64,000 bases of DNA from assembly GCF_035594125.1 (NCBI RefSeq), contig NW_026973750.1, positions 236,501 to 300,500 of the forward strand. Direction: 5' to 3'. A program made the position numbers and the translations under genes. Below, piece after piece: positions 1-12,402 of the stretch. How positions within the stretch are numbered: position 1 is the first letter of the stretch; each line of letters starts with the position of its first letter. Source of the DNA: Scylla paramamosain. Taxonomy: Eukaryota; Arthropoda; Malacostraca; Decapoda; Portunidae. The notes under the pieces are model-generated. The model had not been told where the DNA came from and searched no databases. It was given only the letters and a program-made list of their open reading frames with translations.

Positions 1-247
<247 letters not shown>

Positions 248-2029
248 CGCGCCTCTCCCGGCAGGAGACGCTTCCACCCCAGCAGGGGGAGGCAGGGGAG
301 CGGAGCGGAGACACAAACCGACCACGTATCAAGGGCGTGAGGCCCCGCCAGAAGGGGAATCACGTCTCGCGAGCGGAGGGAGAGCGCAGGACCCCACGGA
401 GCGTTAACACAACCACGGTACAAGGGCGGCGCGCCTCTCCCGGCAGGAGACGCTTCCACCCCAGCCGGGGGAGGCGAGGGAGAGGAGCGGAGCAACACAC
501 CGACCACGTGTCAAGGGCGTGAGGCCCCGCCAGGAGGGGAATCACGTCTCGCGAGCGGAGGGACAGTGCGGGACCCCACGGCGCGTTAAAACAACCACGG
601 TACAAGGGCGGCGCGCCTCTCCCGGCAGGAGACGCTTCCACCCCTGCCGGGGGAGGCGGAAGAGCGGAGCGGAGCAACACACCGACCACGTGTCAAGGGC
701 TTGAGGCCCCGCCAGGAGGGGAATCACGTCTCGCGAGCGGAGGGAGAGGGCAGGACCCCATGGCGCGTTAACACAACCACGGCACAACGGCGGCGCGCCT
801 CTCCCGGCAGGAGACGCTTCCACCCCTGCCGGGGGAGGCGGGGGAGCGGAGCGGAGCAACAAACCGACCACGTATCAAGGGCGTGAGGCCCCGCCAGAAG
901 GGGAATCACGTCTCGCGAGCGGAGGGAGAGCGAGGGACCCCACGGCGCGTTAACACAACCGATGTACAAGGGCGTCGCGCCTCTCCCGGCAGGAGACGCT
1001 TCCACCCCAACCGGGGGAGGCGGGGGAGCGGAGCGGAGCAACAAACCGACCACGTATCAAGGGCGTGAGGCCCCCCCAGGAGGGGAATCACGTCTCGCGA
1101 GCGGAGGGAGAGCGCGGGACCCCACGGCGCGTTAACACAACCGAGGTACAAGGGCGGCGCGCCTCTCCCGGCAGGAGACGCTTCCACCCCAGCCGGGGGA
1201 GGCGGGGGAGCGGAGCGCAGCAACAAACCGACCACGTATCAAGGGCGTGAGGCCCCGCCAGAAGGGGAATCACGTCTCGCGAGCGGAGGGAGAGCGCAGG
1301 ACCCCACGGAGCGTTAACACAACCACGGTACAAGGGCGGCGCGCCTCTCCCGGCAGGAGACGCTTCCACCCCAGCCGGGGGAGGCGAGGGAGAGGAGCGG
1401 AGCAACACACCGACCACGTGTCAAGGGCGTGAGGCCCCGCCAGGAGGGGAATCACGTCTCGCGAGCGGAGGGAGAGTGCGGGACCCCACGGCGCGTTAAA
1501 ACAACCACGGTACAAGGGCGGCGCGCCTCTCCCGGCAGGAGACGCTTCCACCCCTGCCGGGGGAGGCGGAAGAGCGGAGCAGAGCAACACACCGACCACG
1601 TGTCAAGGGCTTGAGGCCCCGCCAGGAGGGGAATCACGTCTCGCGAGCGGAGGGAGAGGGCAGGACCCCATGGCGCGTTAACACAACCACGGCACAACGG
1701 CGGCGCGCCTCTCCCGGCAGGAGACGCTTCCACCCCTGCCGGGGGAGGCGGGGGAGCGGAGCGGAGTAACAAACCGACCAGGTATCAAGGGCGTGAGGCC
1801 CCGCCAGAAGGGGAATCACGTCTCGCGAGCGGAGGGAGAGCGAGGGACCCCACGGCGCGTTAACACAACCGATGTACAAGGGCGTCGCGCCTCTCCCGGC
1901 AGGAGACGCTTCCACCCCAACCGGGGGAGGCGGGGGAGCGGAGCGGAGCAACAAACCGACCACGTATCAAGGGCGTGAGGCCCCCCCAGGAGGGGAATCA
2001 CGTCTCGCGAGCAGAGGGAGAGCGCGCCG
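248..2029 (+). repeat. 182-bp GC-rich satellite, block 1 (forward orientation)
   Basis: Tandem monomers of 182 bp, shown by landmark spacing (the GTGAGGCCCCGCCAG motif recurs every 182 bp). Each monomer carries the self-complementary sites TCGCGA, GTTAAC and GGCGCGCC and two hairpin-capable stretches (CTCCCGGCAGGAG and CCCCAGCCGGGG). A 910-bp higher-order unit of five monomer variants is present: the monomers at 337-1246 match those from 1247 onward nearly base for base, while neighbouring monomers differ more. Open frames on both strands follow from GC-rich, stop-poor sequence. The period is not a multiple of 3, so they are not genes. Confidence 0.97.
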
Positions 2030-5000
2030 TGGGGTCCCGCGCTCTCCCTCCGCTCGCGAGACGTGATTCCCCTTCTGGCGGGGCCTCACGCCCTTGATAC
2101 GTGGTCGGTTTCTTGACCCGCTCCGCTCCCCCGCCTCCCCCGGCAGGGGTGGAAGCGTCTCCTGCCGGGAGAGGCGCACCGCCCTTGTACCGTGGTTGTT
2201 TTAACGCGCCGTGGGGTCCAACGCTCTCCCTCCGCTCGCGAGACGTGATTCCCCTCCTGGTGGGGCCTCACGCCCTTGATACGTGGTCGGTTTGTTTCTC
2301 CGCTCCGCTCCCCCGCCTCCCCCGGCAGGGGTGGAAGCGTCTCCTGCCGGGAGAGGCGCGACGCCCTTGTACCTCGGTTGTGTTAACACGCCGTGGGGTC
2401 CCTCGCTCTCCCTCCGCTCGCGAGACGTGATTCCTCTTCTGGCGGGGCCTCACGCCCTTGATACGTGGTCTGTTTGTTGCTCCGCTCCGCTCCCCCGCCT
2501 CCCCCGGCTGGGGTGGAAGCGTCTCCTGCCGGGAGAGGCGCGCCGCCGTTGTACCTCGGTTGTGTTAACGCGCCGTGGGGTCCCTCGCTCTCCCTCCGCT
2601 CGCGAGACGTGATTCCCCTCCTGGCGGGGCCTCACGCCCTTGATACGTGGTCGGTTTGTTGCTCCGCTCCGCTCCCCCGCCTCCCCCGGCGGGGGTGGAA
2701 CCGTCTCCTGCCGGGAGAGGCGCGCCGCCCTTGTACCGTGGTTGTTTTAACGCGCCGTGGGGTCCCGCGCTCTCCCTCCGCTCGCGAGACGTGATTCCCC
2801 TTCTGGCGGGGCCTCACGCCCTTGATACGTGGTCGGTTTAATGCTCCGCTCCGCTCCCCTGCCTCCCCCAGCTGGGGTGGAAGCGTCTCCGGCCGGGAGA
2901 GGCGCGCCGCCCTTGTACCGTGGTTGTTTTAACGCGCCGTGGGGTCCCGTGCTCTCCCTCCGCTCGTGAGACGTGATTCCCCTCCTGGCGGGGCCTCACG
3001 CCCTTGATACGTGGTCGGTTTGTTGCTCCGCTCCGCTCCCCTGCCTCCCCCGGCTGGGGTGGAAGCGTCTCCTGCCGGGAGAGGCGCCCTGCCCTTGTAC
3101 CGTGGTTGTGTTAACGCTCCTTGGGGTCCTGCGCTCTCCCTCCTCTCACGAGACGTGATTCCCCTTCTGGCGGGGCCTCACGCCCTTGATACGTGGTCGG
3201 TTTGTGTCTCCGCTCCGCTCCCCCGCCTCCCCTGGCTGGGGTGGAAGCGTCTCCTGCCGGGAGAGGCGCGCCGCCCTTGTACCGTGGTTGTTTTAACGCG
3301 CCGTGGGGTCCCGCGCTCTCCCTCCGCTCGCGAGACGTGATTCCCCTCCTGGTGGGGCCTCACGCCCTTGATACGTGGTCGGTTTGTTTCTCCGATCCGC
3401 TCCCCTGCCTCACCCGGCTGGGGTGGAAGCGTCTCCTGCCGGGAGAGGCGCGACGCCCTTGTACCTCGGTTGTGTTAACGCGCCGTGGGGTCCCTCGCTC
3501 TCCCTCCGCTCGCGAGACGTGATTCCTCTTCTGGCGGGGCCTCACGCCCTTGACACGGGGTCGGTGTGTTGCTCCGCTCCGCTCCCCCGCCTCCCCCGGC
3601 TGGGGTGGAAGCCTCTCCTGCCGGGAGAGGCGCGCCGCCCTTGTAGCGTGGTTGTGTTAACGTTCCGTGGGGTCCCGCGCTCTCCCTCCGCTCGCGAGAC
3701 GTGATTCCCCTCCTGGCGGGGCCTCATGCCCTTGACACGTGGTCGGTGTGTTGCTCCGCTCCGCTCCCCCGCCTCTCCCAGCTGGGGTGGAAGCGTCTCC
3801 TGCCGGGAGAGGCGCGCCGCTCTTGTACCGTGGTTGTGTTAACGCTCCGTGGGGTCCTGCGCTCTCCCTCCGCTCGCGAGACGTAATTCCCCTTCTGGCG
3901 GGGCCTCACGCCCTTGATACGTGGTCGGTTTGTTGCTCCGCTCCGCTCCCCCGCCTCCCCCGGCTGGGGTGGAAGCGTCTCCTGCCGGGAGAGGCGCGCC
4001 GCCCTTGTACCGTGGTTGTTTTAACGCGCCGTGGGGTCCCGCGCTCTCCCTCCGCTCGCGAGACGTGATTCCCCTCCTGGCGGGGCCTCACGCCCTTGAC
4101 ACGTGGTCGGTGTGCTGTTCCGCTCCACTCCCCCGCCTCCCCCGGCTGGGGTGGGAGCGTCTCCTGCCGGGAGAGGCGCGCCGCCCTTGTACCGTGGTTG
4201 TGTTAACGCTCCGTGGGGTCCTGCGCTCTCCCTCCGCTCGCGAGACATGTTTCCCCTTCTGGCGGGGCCTCACGCCCTTGATACGTGGTCGGTTTGTTAC
4301 TCCGCTCCGCTCCCCCGCCTCCCCCGTTTGTGGTGGAAGCGTCTCCTGCCGGGAGAGGCGCGACGCCCTTGTACCTCGGTTGTGTTAACGCGCCGTGGGG
4401 TCCCTCGCTCTCCCTCCGCTCGCGAGACGTGATTCCCCTCCTGGCGGGGCCTCACGCCCTTGACACGTGGTCGGTTTGTTGCTCCGCTCCGCTCCCCTGC
4501 CTCCCCCGGCTGGGGTGGAAGCGTCTCCTGCCGGGAGAGGCGCGCCGCCCTTGTACCGTGGTTGTGTTAACGCTCCGTGGTGTCCTTCGCTCTCCCTCCG
4601 CTCGCGAGACGTGATTCCCCTTCTGGCGGGGCCTCACGCCCTTGATACGTGGTCGGTTTGTTGCTCCGCTCCGCTCCCCCGCCTCCCCCGGCTGGGGTGG
4701 AAGCGTCTCCTGCGGGGAGAGGCGCGCCGCCCTTGTACCTCGGTTGTGTTAACGCGCCGTGGGGTCCCACGCTCTCTCTCCGCTCGCGAGACGTGATTCC
4801 CCTTCTGGCGGGGCCTCACGCCCTTGATACGTGGTCGGTTTATTGCTCCGCTCCGCTAACCCCCTCCTCCGGCAGGGGTGGAAGCGTCTCCTGCCGGGAG
4901 TGGCGCGCCGCCCTTGTACCGTGGTTGTTTTAACGCGCCGTGGGGTCCCGCGCTCTCCCTCCGCTCGCGAGACGTGATTCCTCTCCTGGCGGGGCCTCAC

Positions 5001-5745
5001 GCCCTTGACACGTGGTCGGTGTGTTGCTCCGCTCCGCTCCCCCGCCTCCCCCGGCTGGGGTGGAAGCGTCTCCTGCCGGGAGAGGCGCGCCGCCCTTGTA
5101 CCGTGGTTGTGTTAACGCTCCGTGGGGTCCTGCGCTCTCCCTCCGCTCGCGAGACGTAATTCCCCTTCTGGCGGGGCCTCACGCCCTTGATACGTGGTCG
5201 GTTTGTTGCTCCGCTCCGCTCCCCCGCCTCCCCCGGCTGGGGTGGAAGCGTCTCCTGCCGGGAGAGGCGCGCCGCCCTTGTACCGTGGTTGTTTTAACGC
5301 GCCGTGGGGTCCCGCGCTCTCCCTCCTCTCGCGAGACGTGATTCCCTTTCTGGCGGGGCCTCACGCCGTTGATACGTGGTCGGTTTGTTTCTCCGCTCCG
5401 CTCCCCCCCTTCCCCGGCTGGGGAGGAAGCGTCTCCCGCCGGGAGAGGCGCGAAGCCCTTGTACCATGGTTGTGTTAAGGCGCCGTGGGGTCCCGCGCTC
5501 TCCCTCCGCTCGCAGGACGTGATTCCCTTTTTGGCGGGGCCTCACGCCCTTGACACGTGGTCGGTTTAATGCTCCGCTCCGCTCCCCTGCCTCCCCCAGC
5601 TGGGGTGGAAGCGTCTCCGGCCGGGAGAGGCGCGCCGCCCTTGTACAGTGGTTGTGTTAACGCTCCGTGGGGTCCTGCGCTCTCCTTCCGCTCGCGAGAC
5701 GCAATTCCCCTTTTGATGGGGCCTCAAGCCCTTGACACGTGGTCA
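2030..5745 (-). repeat. 182-bp satellite, block 2 (inverted orientation)
   Basis: The same monomer reads in reverse complement from about 2,030. The switch occurs within a monomer next to GAGAGCGCGCCGTGGGG and no unrelated DNA intervenes. About 20 monomers; one 1-bp length change lies near 4,850 (spacing 545 instead of 546). Monomers between about 2,235 and 3,190 pair as mirror images with 9,390-10,345 in block 3 (coordinates sum to 12,580 throughout). Confidence 0.97.
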
Positions 5746-5915
5746 GTTTTCTGTTCTTCTCAATCTAATCACACCAAAAGGGCTGTGCAGTTCTCCCGGC
5801 GGGAGAGCCTTGCACTCGAGTTGGACGTAGAATCGGTACTCACCGACATTACTACTACTACCTCAAGGGGGTGAGGACCCAGGCAGCGGAGAAGCTTGAG
5901 GAGAGAGAGAAGGAA
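5746..5915. other. Unique spacer at a satellite orientation switch
   Basis: About 170 bp of sequence unlike the monomer separates inverted block 2 from forward block 3. It begins after GACACGTGGTCAG and ends before AAACCGACCACGTG, so both flanking monomers are cut at the same internal position. It contains a TACTACTAC run and an AG-rich end. No ORF or RNA gene was recognised. Confidence 0.85.
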
Positions 5916-8900
5916 GAGAAACCGACCACGTGTCAAGGGCGTGAGGCCCCACCAGAAGGGGAATCACCTCTCGCGAGCGGAGGGAGAGCGCACGACCCCA
6001 CGGAGCGTTAACACAACCACGGTACAAGGGCGGCGCGCCTCTCCCGGCAGGAGACGCTTCCACCCCAGCTGGGGGAGACGGGGGAGCGGAGCGGAGCAAC
6101 ACACCGACCACGTGTCAAGGGCGTGAGGCCCCGCCAGGAGGGGAATCACGTCTCGCGAGCGGTGGGAGAGCGCGGTACCCCACGGCGCGTTAAAACAACC
6201 ACGGTACAAGGGCGGCGCGCCTCTCCCGGCAGGAGACGCTACCACCCCAGCCGGCGGAGGCGGAGGAGCGGAGTTAAGCAACAAACAGACCACGTATCAA
6301 GGGTGTGAGGCCCCGCCAGAAAGGGAATCACGTCTCGCGAGCGGAGGGAGAGCACGGGACCCCACGGCGCGTTAAAATAACCACGGTACAAGGGCGGCGC
6401 GCCTCTCCCGGCAGGAGACGCTTCCACCCCAGCAGGGGGAGGCAGGGGAGCGGAGCGGAGCAACAAACCGACCACGTATCAAGGGCGTGAGGCCCCGCCA
6501 GAAGGGGAATCACGTCTCGCGAGCGGAAGGAGAGCGCAGGACCCCAGGGAGCGATAACACAACCACGGTACAAGGGCGGCGCGCCTCTCCCTGCAGGAGA
6601 CGCTTCCACCCCAGCCGGGGGAGGCGGGGGAGCGGAGCGGAGCAACAAACCGACCACGTGTCAAGGGCGTGAGGCCCCGCCAGAAGGGGAATCACGTCTC
6701 GCGAGCGGAGGGAGAGCGCAGGACCCCACGGAGCGTTAACACAACCACGGTACAAGGGCGGCGCGCCTCTCCCGGCAGGAGACGCTTCCACCCCAGCCGG
6801 GGGAGGCGGGGGAGCGGAGCGGAGCAACACACCGACCATGTGTCAAGGGCGTGAGGCCCCGCCAGGAGGGGAATCACGTCTCGCGAGCGGAGGGAGAGCG
6901 CGGGACCCCACGGCGCGTTAAAACAACCACGGTACAAGGGCGGCGCGCCTCTCCCGGCAGGAGACGCTTCCACCCCAGCCGGGGGAGGCGGAGGAGCGGA
7001 GCGGAGCAACAAACCGACCACGTATCAAGGGCGTGAGGCCCCGCCAGAAGGGGAATCATGTCTCGCGAGCGGAGGGAGAGCGCGGGACCCCACGGCGCGT
7101 AGACACGACCGAGGTACAAGGGCGGCGCGCCTCTCCCGGCAGGAGACGCTTCCACCCCGGCCGGGGGAGGCGGGGGAGCGGAACGGAGCAACAAACCGAC
7201 CACGTATCAAGGGCGTGAGGCCCCGCCAGAAGGGGAATCACGTCTCGCCAGCGGAGGGAGAGCGCGGGACTCCATGGCGCGTTAACACAACCGAGGTACA
7301 AGGGCGGCGCGCCTCTCCCGGCAGGAGACGCTTCCACCCCAGCCGGGGGAGGCGGGGGAGCGGAACGGAGAAACAAACCGACCACGAATCAAGGGCGTGA
7401 GGCCCCACCAGGAGGGGAATCACGTCTCGCGAGCGGAGGGAGAGCGCGGGACCCCACGGCGCGTTAAAACAACCACGGTACAAGGGCGGCGCGCCTCTCC
7501 CGGCAGGAGACGCTTCCACCCCAGCAGGGGGAGGCAGGGGAGCGGAGCGGAGACACAAACCGACCACGTATCAGGGGCGTGAGGCCCCGCCAGAAGGGGA
7601 ATCACGTCTCGCGAGCGGAGGGAGAGCGCAGGACTTCACGGAGCGTTAACACAACCACGGTACAAGGGCGGCGCGCCTCTCCCGGCAGGAGACGCTTCCA
7701 CCCCAGCCGGGGGAGGCGGGGGAGCGGAGCGGAGCAACAAACCGACCACGTATCAAGGGCGTGAGGCCCCGCCAGAAGAGGTATCACGTCTCGCGAGCGG
7801 AGGGAGAGCGAGGGACCCCACGGCGCGTTAACACAACCGATGTACAAGGGCGTCGCGCCTCTCCCGGCAGGAGACGCTTCCACCCCAGCCGGGGGAGGCG
7901 GGGGAGCGGAGCGGAGCAACAAACCGACCACGTATCAAGGGCGTGAGGCCCCGCCAGGAGGGGAATCACGTCTCGCGAGCGGAGGGAGAGCGCAGGACCC
8001 CACGGAGCGTTAACACAACCACGGTACAAGGGCGGCGCGACTCTCCCGGCAGGAGACGCTTCCACCCCAGCCGGGGGAGGCGGGGGAGCGGAGCGGAGCA
8101 ACACACTGACCACGTGTCAAGGGCGTTAGGCCCCACCAGAAGGGGAATCACGTCTCGCGAGCGGAGGGAGAGCGAGGGACCCCACGGCGCGTTAACACAA
8201 CCAAGGTACAAGGGCGTCGCGCCTCTCCCGGCAGGAGACGCTTCCACCCCAACCGGGGGAGGCGGGGGAGCGGAGCGAAGCAACAAACCGACCACGTATC
8301 AAGGGCGTGAGGCCCCACCAGGAGGGGAATCACGTCTCGCGAGCGTAGGGAGAGCGCAGGACCCCACGGCGCGCTAAAATAACCACGGTACAAGGGCGGC
8401 GCGCCTCTCCCTGCAGGAGACGCTTCCACTCCAGCAGGGGGAGGCAGGGGAGCGGAGTGGAGCAACAAACCGACCACGTATCAAGGGCGTGAGGCCCCGC
8501 CAGAAGTGGAATCACGTCTCGCGAGCGGAGGGAGAGCGCAGGACCCCACGGAGCGTTAACACAACCACGGTACAAGGGCGGCGCGCCTCTCCCGGCAGGA
8601 GACGCTTCCACCCCAGCCGGGGGAGGCGGGGGAGCGGAGCGGAGCAACACACCGACCATGTGTCAAGGGCGTGAGGCCCCGCCAGGAGGGGAATCACGTC
8701 TCGCGAGCGGAGGGAGAGCGCGGGACCCCACGGCGCATTAAAACAACCACGGTACAAGGGCGGCGCGCCTCTCCCGGCAGGAGACGCTTCCACCCCAGCC
8801 GGGGGAGGCAGGGGAGCGGAGCGGAACAACAAACCGACCACGTATCAAGGGCGTGAGGCCCCGCCAGAAGGGGAATCACGTCTCGCCAGCGGAGGGAGAG

Positions 8901-10343
8901 CGCGGGACTCCATGGCGCGTTAACACAACCGAGGTACAAGGGCGGCGCGCCTCTCCCGGCAGGAGACGCTTCCACCCCAGCCGGGGGAGGCGGGGGAGCG
9001 GAACGGAGCAACAAACCGACCACGTATCAAGGGCGTGAGGCCCCGCCAGAAGGGGAATCACGTCTCGCGAGTGGAGGGAGAGCGCGGGACCCCACGGCGC
9101 CTTAACACAACCGAGGTACAAGGGCGTCGCGCCTCTCCCCGCAGGAGACGCTTCCACCGCAGCAGGGGGAGGCAGGGGAGCGGAGCGGAGACACAAACCG
9201 ACCACGTATCAAGGGCGTGAGGCCCCGCCAGAAGGGGAATCACGTCTCGTGAGAGGAGGAAGAGCGCAGGACCCCAAGGAGCGTTAACACAACCACGGTA
9301 CAAGGGCAGGGCGCCTCTCCCGGCAGGAGACGCTTCCACCGCAGCAGGGGGAGGCAGGGGAGCGGAGCGGAGACACAAACCGACCACGTATCAAGGGCGT
9401 GAGGCCCCGCCAGAAGGGGAATCACGTCTCGTGAGAGGAGGGAGAGCGCAGGACCCCAAGGAGCGTTAACACAACCACGGTACAAGGGCAGGGCGCCTCT
9501 CCCGGCAGGAGACGCTTCCACCCCAGCCGGGGGAGGCAGGGGAGCGGAGCGGAGCAACAAACCGACCACGTATCAAGGGCGTGAGGCCCCGCCAGGAGGG
9601 GAATCACGTCTCACGAGCGGAGGGAGAGCACGGGACCCCACGGCGCGTTAAAACAACCACGGTACAAGGGCGGCGCGCCTCTCCCGGCAGGAGACGCTTC
9701 CACCCCAGCTGGGGGAGGCAGGGGAGCGGAGCGGAGCATTAAACCGACCACGTATCAAGGGCGTGAGGCCCCGCCAGAAGGGGAATCACGTCTCGCGAGC
9801 GGAGGGAGAGCGCGGGACCCCATGGCGCGTTAAAACAACCACGGTACAAGGGCGGCGCGCCTCTCCCGGCAGGAGACGGTTCCACCCCAGCCGGGGGAGG
9901 CGGGGGAGCGGAGCGGAGCAACAAACCGACCACGTATCAAGGGCGTGAGGCCCCGCCAGGAGGGGAATCACGTCTCGCGAGCGGAGGGAGAGCGAGGGAC
10001 CCCACGGCGCGTTAACACAACCGAGGTACAACGGCGGCGCGCCTCTCCCGGCAGGAGACGCTTCCACCCCCGCCGGGGGAGGCGGGGGAGCGGAGCGGAG
10101 CAACAAACAGACCACGTATCAATGGCGTGAGGCCCCGCCAGAAGAGGAATCACGTCTCGCGAGCGGAGGGAGAGCGAGGGACCCCACGGCGCGTTAACAC
10201 AACCGAGGTACAAGGGCGTCGCGCCTCTCCCGGCAGGAGACGCTTCCACCCCTGCCGGGGGAGGCGGGGGAGCGGAGCGGAGAAACAAACCGACCACGTA
10301 TCAAGGGCGTGAGGCCCCACCAGGAGGGGAATCACGTCTCGCG
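5916..10343 (+). repeat. 182-bp satellite, block 3 (forward orientation)
   Basis: About 24 monomers in the same orientation as block 1. Rare variants recur at long offsets: monomers near 7,215 and 8,853 (9 monomers apart) share a CTCGCCAGCGG and ACTCCATGG pair, and 6,835 and 8,655 (10 monomers apart) share CCATGTGTC. This shows past segmental duplication within the block. The right part mirrors block 2. Confidence 0.97.
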
Positions 10344-11480
10344 AGTCAGTTTGTTGCTCCGCTCCGCTCCCCCGCCTCCCCCGGCAGGGGTGGAAGCGTC
10401 TCCTGCCGGGAGAGGCGCGCCGCCCTTGTACCGTGGTTGCGTTAACGCTCCGTGGGGTCCTGCGCTCTCCCTCCGCTCGCGAGACGTGATTCCCCTTCTG
10501 GCGGGGCCTCACGCCCTTGATACGTGGTCGGTTTGTTGCTCCGCTCCGCTCCCCTGCCTCCCCCTGGTGGGGTGGAAGCGTCTCCTGCCGGGAGAGGCGC
10601 GCCGCCCTTGTTCCGTGGTTATTTTAACGCGCCGTGGGGTCCCGCGCTCTCCCTAAGCTCGCGAGACGTGATTCCCCTTCTGGCGGGGCCTCAAGCCCTT
10701 GATATGTGGTCGGTTTCTTGCTCCGCTCCGCTCCCCCGCCTCCCCCGGCAGGGGTGGAAGCGTCTCCTGCCGGGAGAGGCGCGCCGCCCTTGTACCGTGG
10801 TTGTTTTAACGCGCCGTGGGGTCCCGCGCTCTCCCTCCGCTCGCGAGACGTGATTCCCCTCCTGGTGGGGACTCACGCCCTTGACACGTGGTCGGTGTGC
10901 TGCTCCGCTCCGCTCCCCCGCCTCCCCCGGCTGGGGTGGGAGCGTCTCCTGCCGGGAGAGGCGCGCCGCCCTTGTACCGTGGTTGTGTTAACGCTCCGTG
11001 GGGTCCTGCGCTCTCCCTCCGCTCGCGAGACGTGATCCCCCTTCTGGCGGGGCCTCACGCCCTTGATACGTGGTCGGTTTGTTGCTCCGCTCCGCTCCCC
11101 CGCCTCCCCTGGCTGGGGTGGAAGCGTCTCCTGCCGGGAGAGGCGCGACGCCCTTGTACCTCGGTTGTGTTAACGCGCCGTGGGGTCCCTCGCTCTCCCT
11201 CCGCTCGCGAGACGTGATTCCCCTTCTGGCGGGGCCTCAAGCCCTTGATACGTGGTCGGTTTCTTGCTCCGCTCCGCTCCCCCGCCTCCCCCGGCAGGGG
11301 TGGAAGCGTCTCCTGCCGGGAGAGGCGCGCCGCCCTTGTACCGTGGTTATTTTAACGCGCCGTGGGGTCCCGCGCTCTCCCTCCGCTCGCGAGACGTGAT
11401 TCCCCTCCTGGCGGGGCCTCACGCCCTTGATACGTGGTCGGTTTGTTGCTCCGCTCCGCTCCCCCGCCTCCCCCGGTTGG
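10344..11480 (-). repeat. 182-bp satellite, block 4 (inverted orientation)
   Basis: Orientation flips again at about 10,344, directly after GTCTCGCGAG and without spacer. About six inverted monomers follow, and the last is truncated at CCCCGGTTGGGGGCG, where CR1 sequence resumes. Confidence 0.96.
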
Positions 11481-11893
11481 GGGCGACAATGATGGTACCA
11501 GAATTGAAACACTTAAGCAATAAAAAAAAAAAACTGGAAGAGATGGGTTTACCAACACTACAAGAGAGAAGGGAAAGAGGAGACATGATAACTGTACAAA
11601 TAGTAAACAACATAGAAAGAATAGACAGAAATGACTTGGTACCACAGATGGAGGAGGGAAAGAGACAGACAAGGGGGCATGGGATAAAAATAAAGAAGAG
11701 TGGATGTTCAGGCGACATCAAGAAATGCAGCTTCCTGTATAGAACCGTTGAAATCTGGAATGATTTGATGGAAGAGGGTTGTGGCAAATAGTGTACACAT
11801 GTTTAAAGAGAAACTGGATAAATATGGTTATGGAGACGGGACAAAATGAGCTTTGGCTCTTGCCTTGTACAATACAACTAGGTAAATACATGC
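11481..11893 (+). mobile_element. CR1 non-LTR retrotransposon 3' end (right half)
   Basis: Immediately after the satellite the + frame reads ATMMVPELKHL, then EEMGLPTLQERRERGDMI, then a KKCSFLYRTVEIWNDL block and a stop at 11,791. The 3' UTR follows with a GTACAATACAACTAGGTAAATAC end. This is the C-terminus and tail of a CR1 element and continues the fragment at 126-247. The A-rich run at 11,522 disturbs the alignment locally. Reverse-oriented copies of the same tail occur at 18,325 and 34,135. Confidence 0.8.
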
Positions 11894-11914
11894 ACAAACT
11901 GCCCACCTTAGAAG

Positions 11915-12245
11915 AGAGAGAGAGAGAGGTGACCTGATTGCCTTATACTGAATTTTGTTGGGCTGTGAAAAATTGGACTGAGGTGATTTGGTGGTGAAAG
12001 ACTTTAGAAGCACAAGAGGGCATAGGAAGAAGGTGGAGAAGGGTGTGTGTTGAAGGGATATTAAGAAGAGCAATTTCCTGCAAAGGACTGCAGGAATCTG
12101 GAAAGAGCTGCAAAAAGTAGTAGAATGCAATAACTATACATTATTTTAAGGAAAAACTGGATAAAAGTAGAAATTGAGACAGGACAACAAGCTTAGACTC
12201 CTCCTCTCATAAACCACAACTAGATAAACTAGATAAATACACATT
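11915..12245 (+). mobile_element. Diverged second CR1 3' tail
   Basis: After a short GA run, the sequence repeats the CR1 C-terminal/3' UTR plan in decayed form. Recognisable blocks are AAGAAGAGCAATTTCCTGC (the NFL..TAGIW region), a KEKLDK-like GGAAAAACTGGATAAA, and a GATAAACTAGATAAATACAC end. No intact frame. It runs into (ATT)n at 12,245-12,305. Confidence 0.6.
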
Positions 12246-12321
12246 ATTACATTATTACTACTATTGCTGTTGTAATTATTATTATTATTATTATTATTAT
12301 TATAGTATTTTAATAGATAAT

Positions 12322-12402
<81 letters not shown>
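12245..12402. repeat. (ATT)n and (GA)n microsatellites
   Basis: An imperfect ATT run at about 12,245-12,305 is followed by a pure GA run at about 12,326-12,402. Confidence 0.95.
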
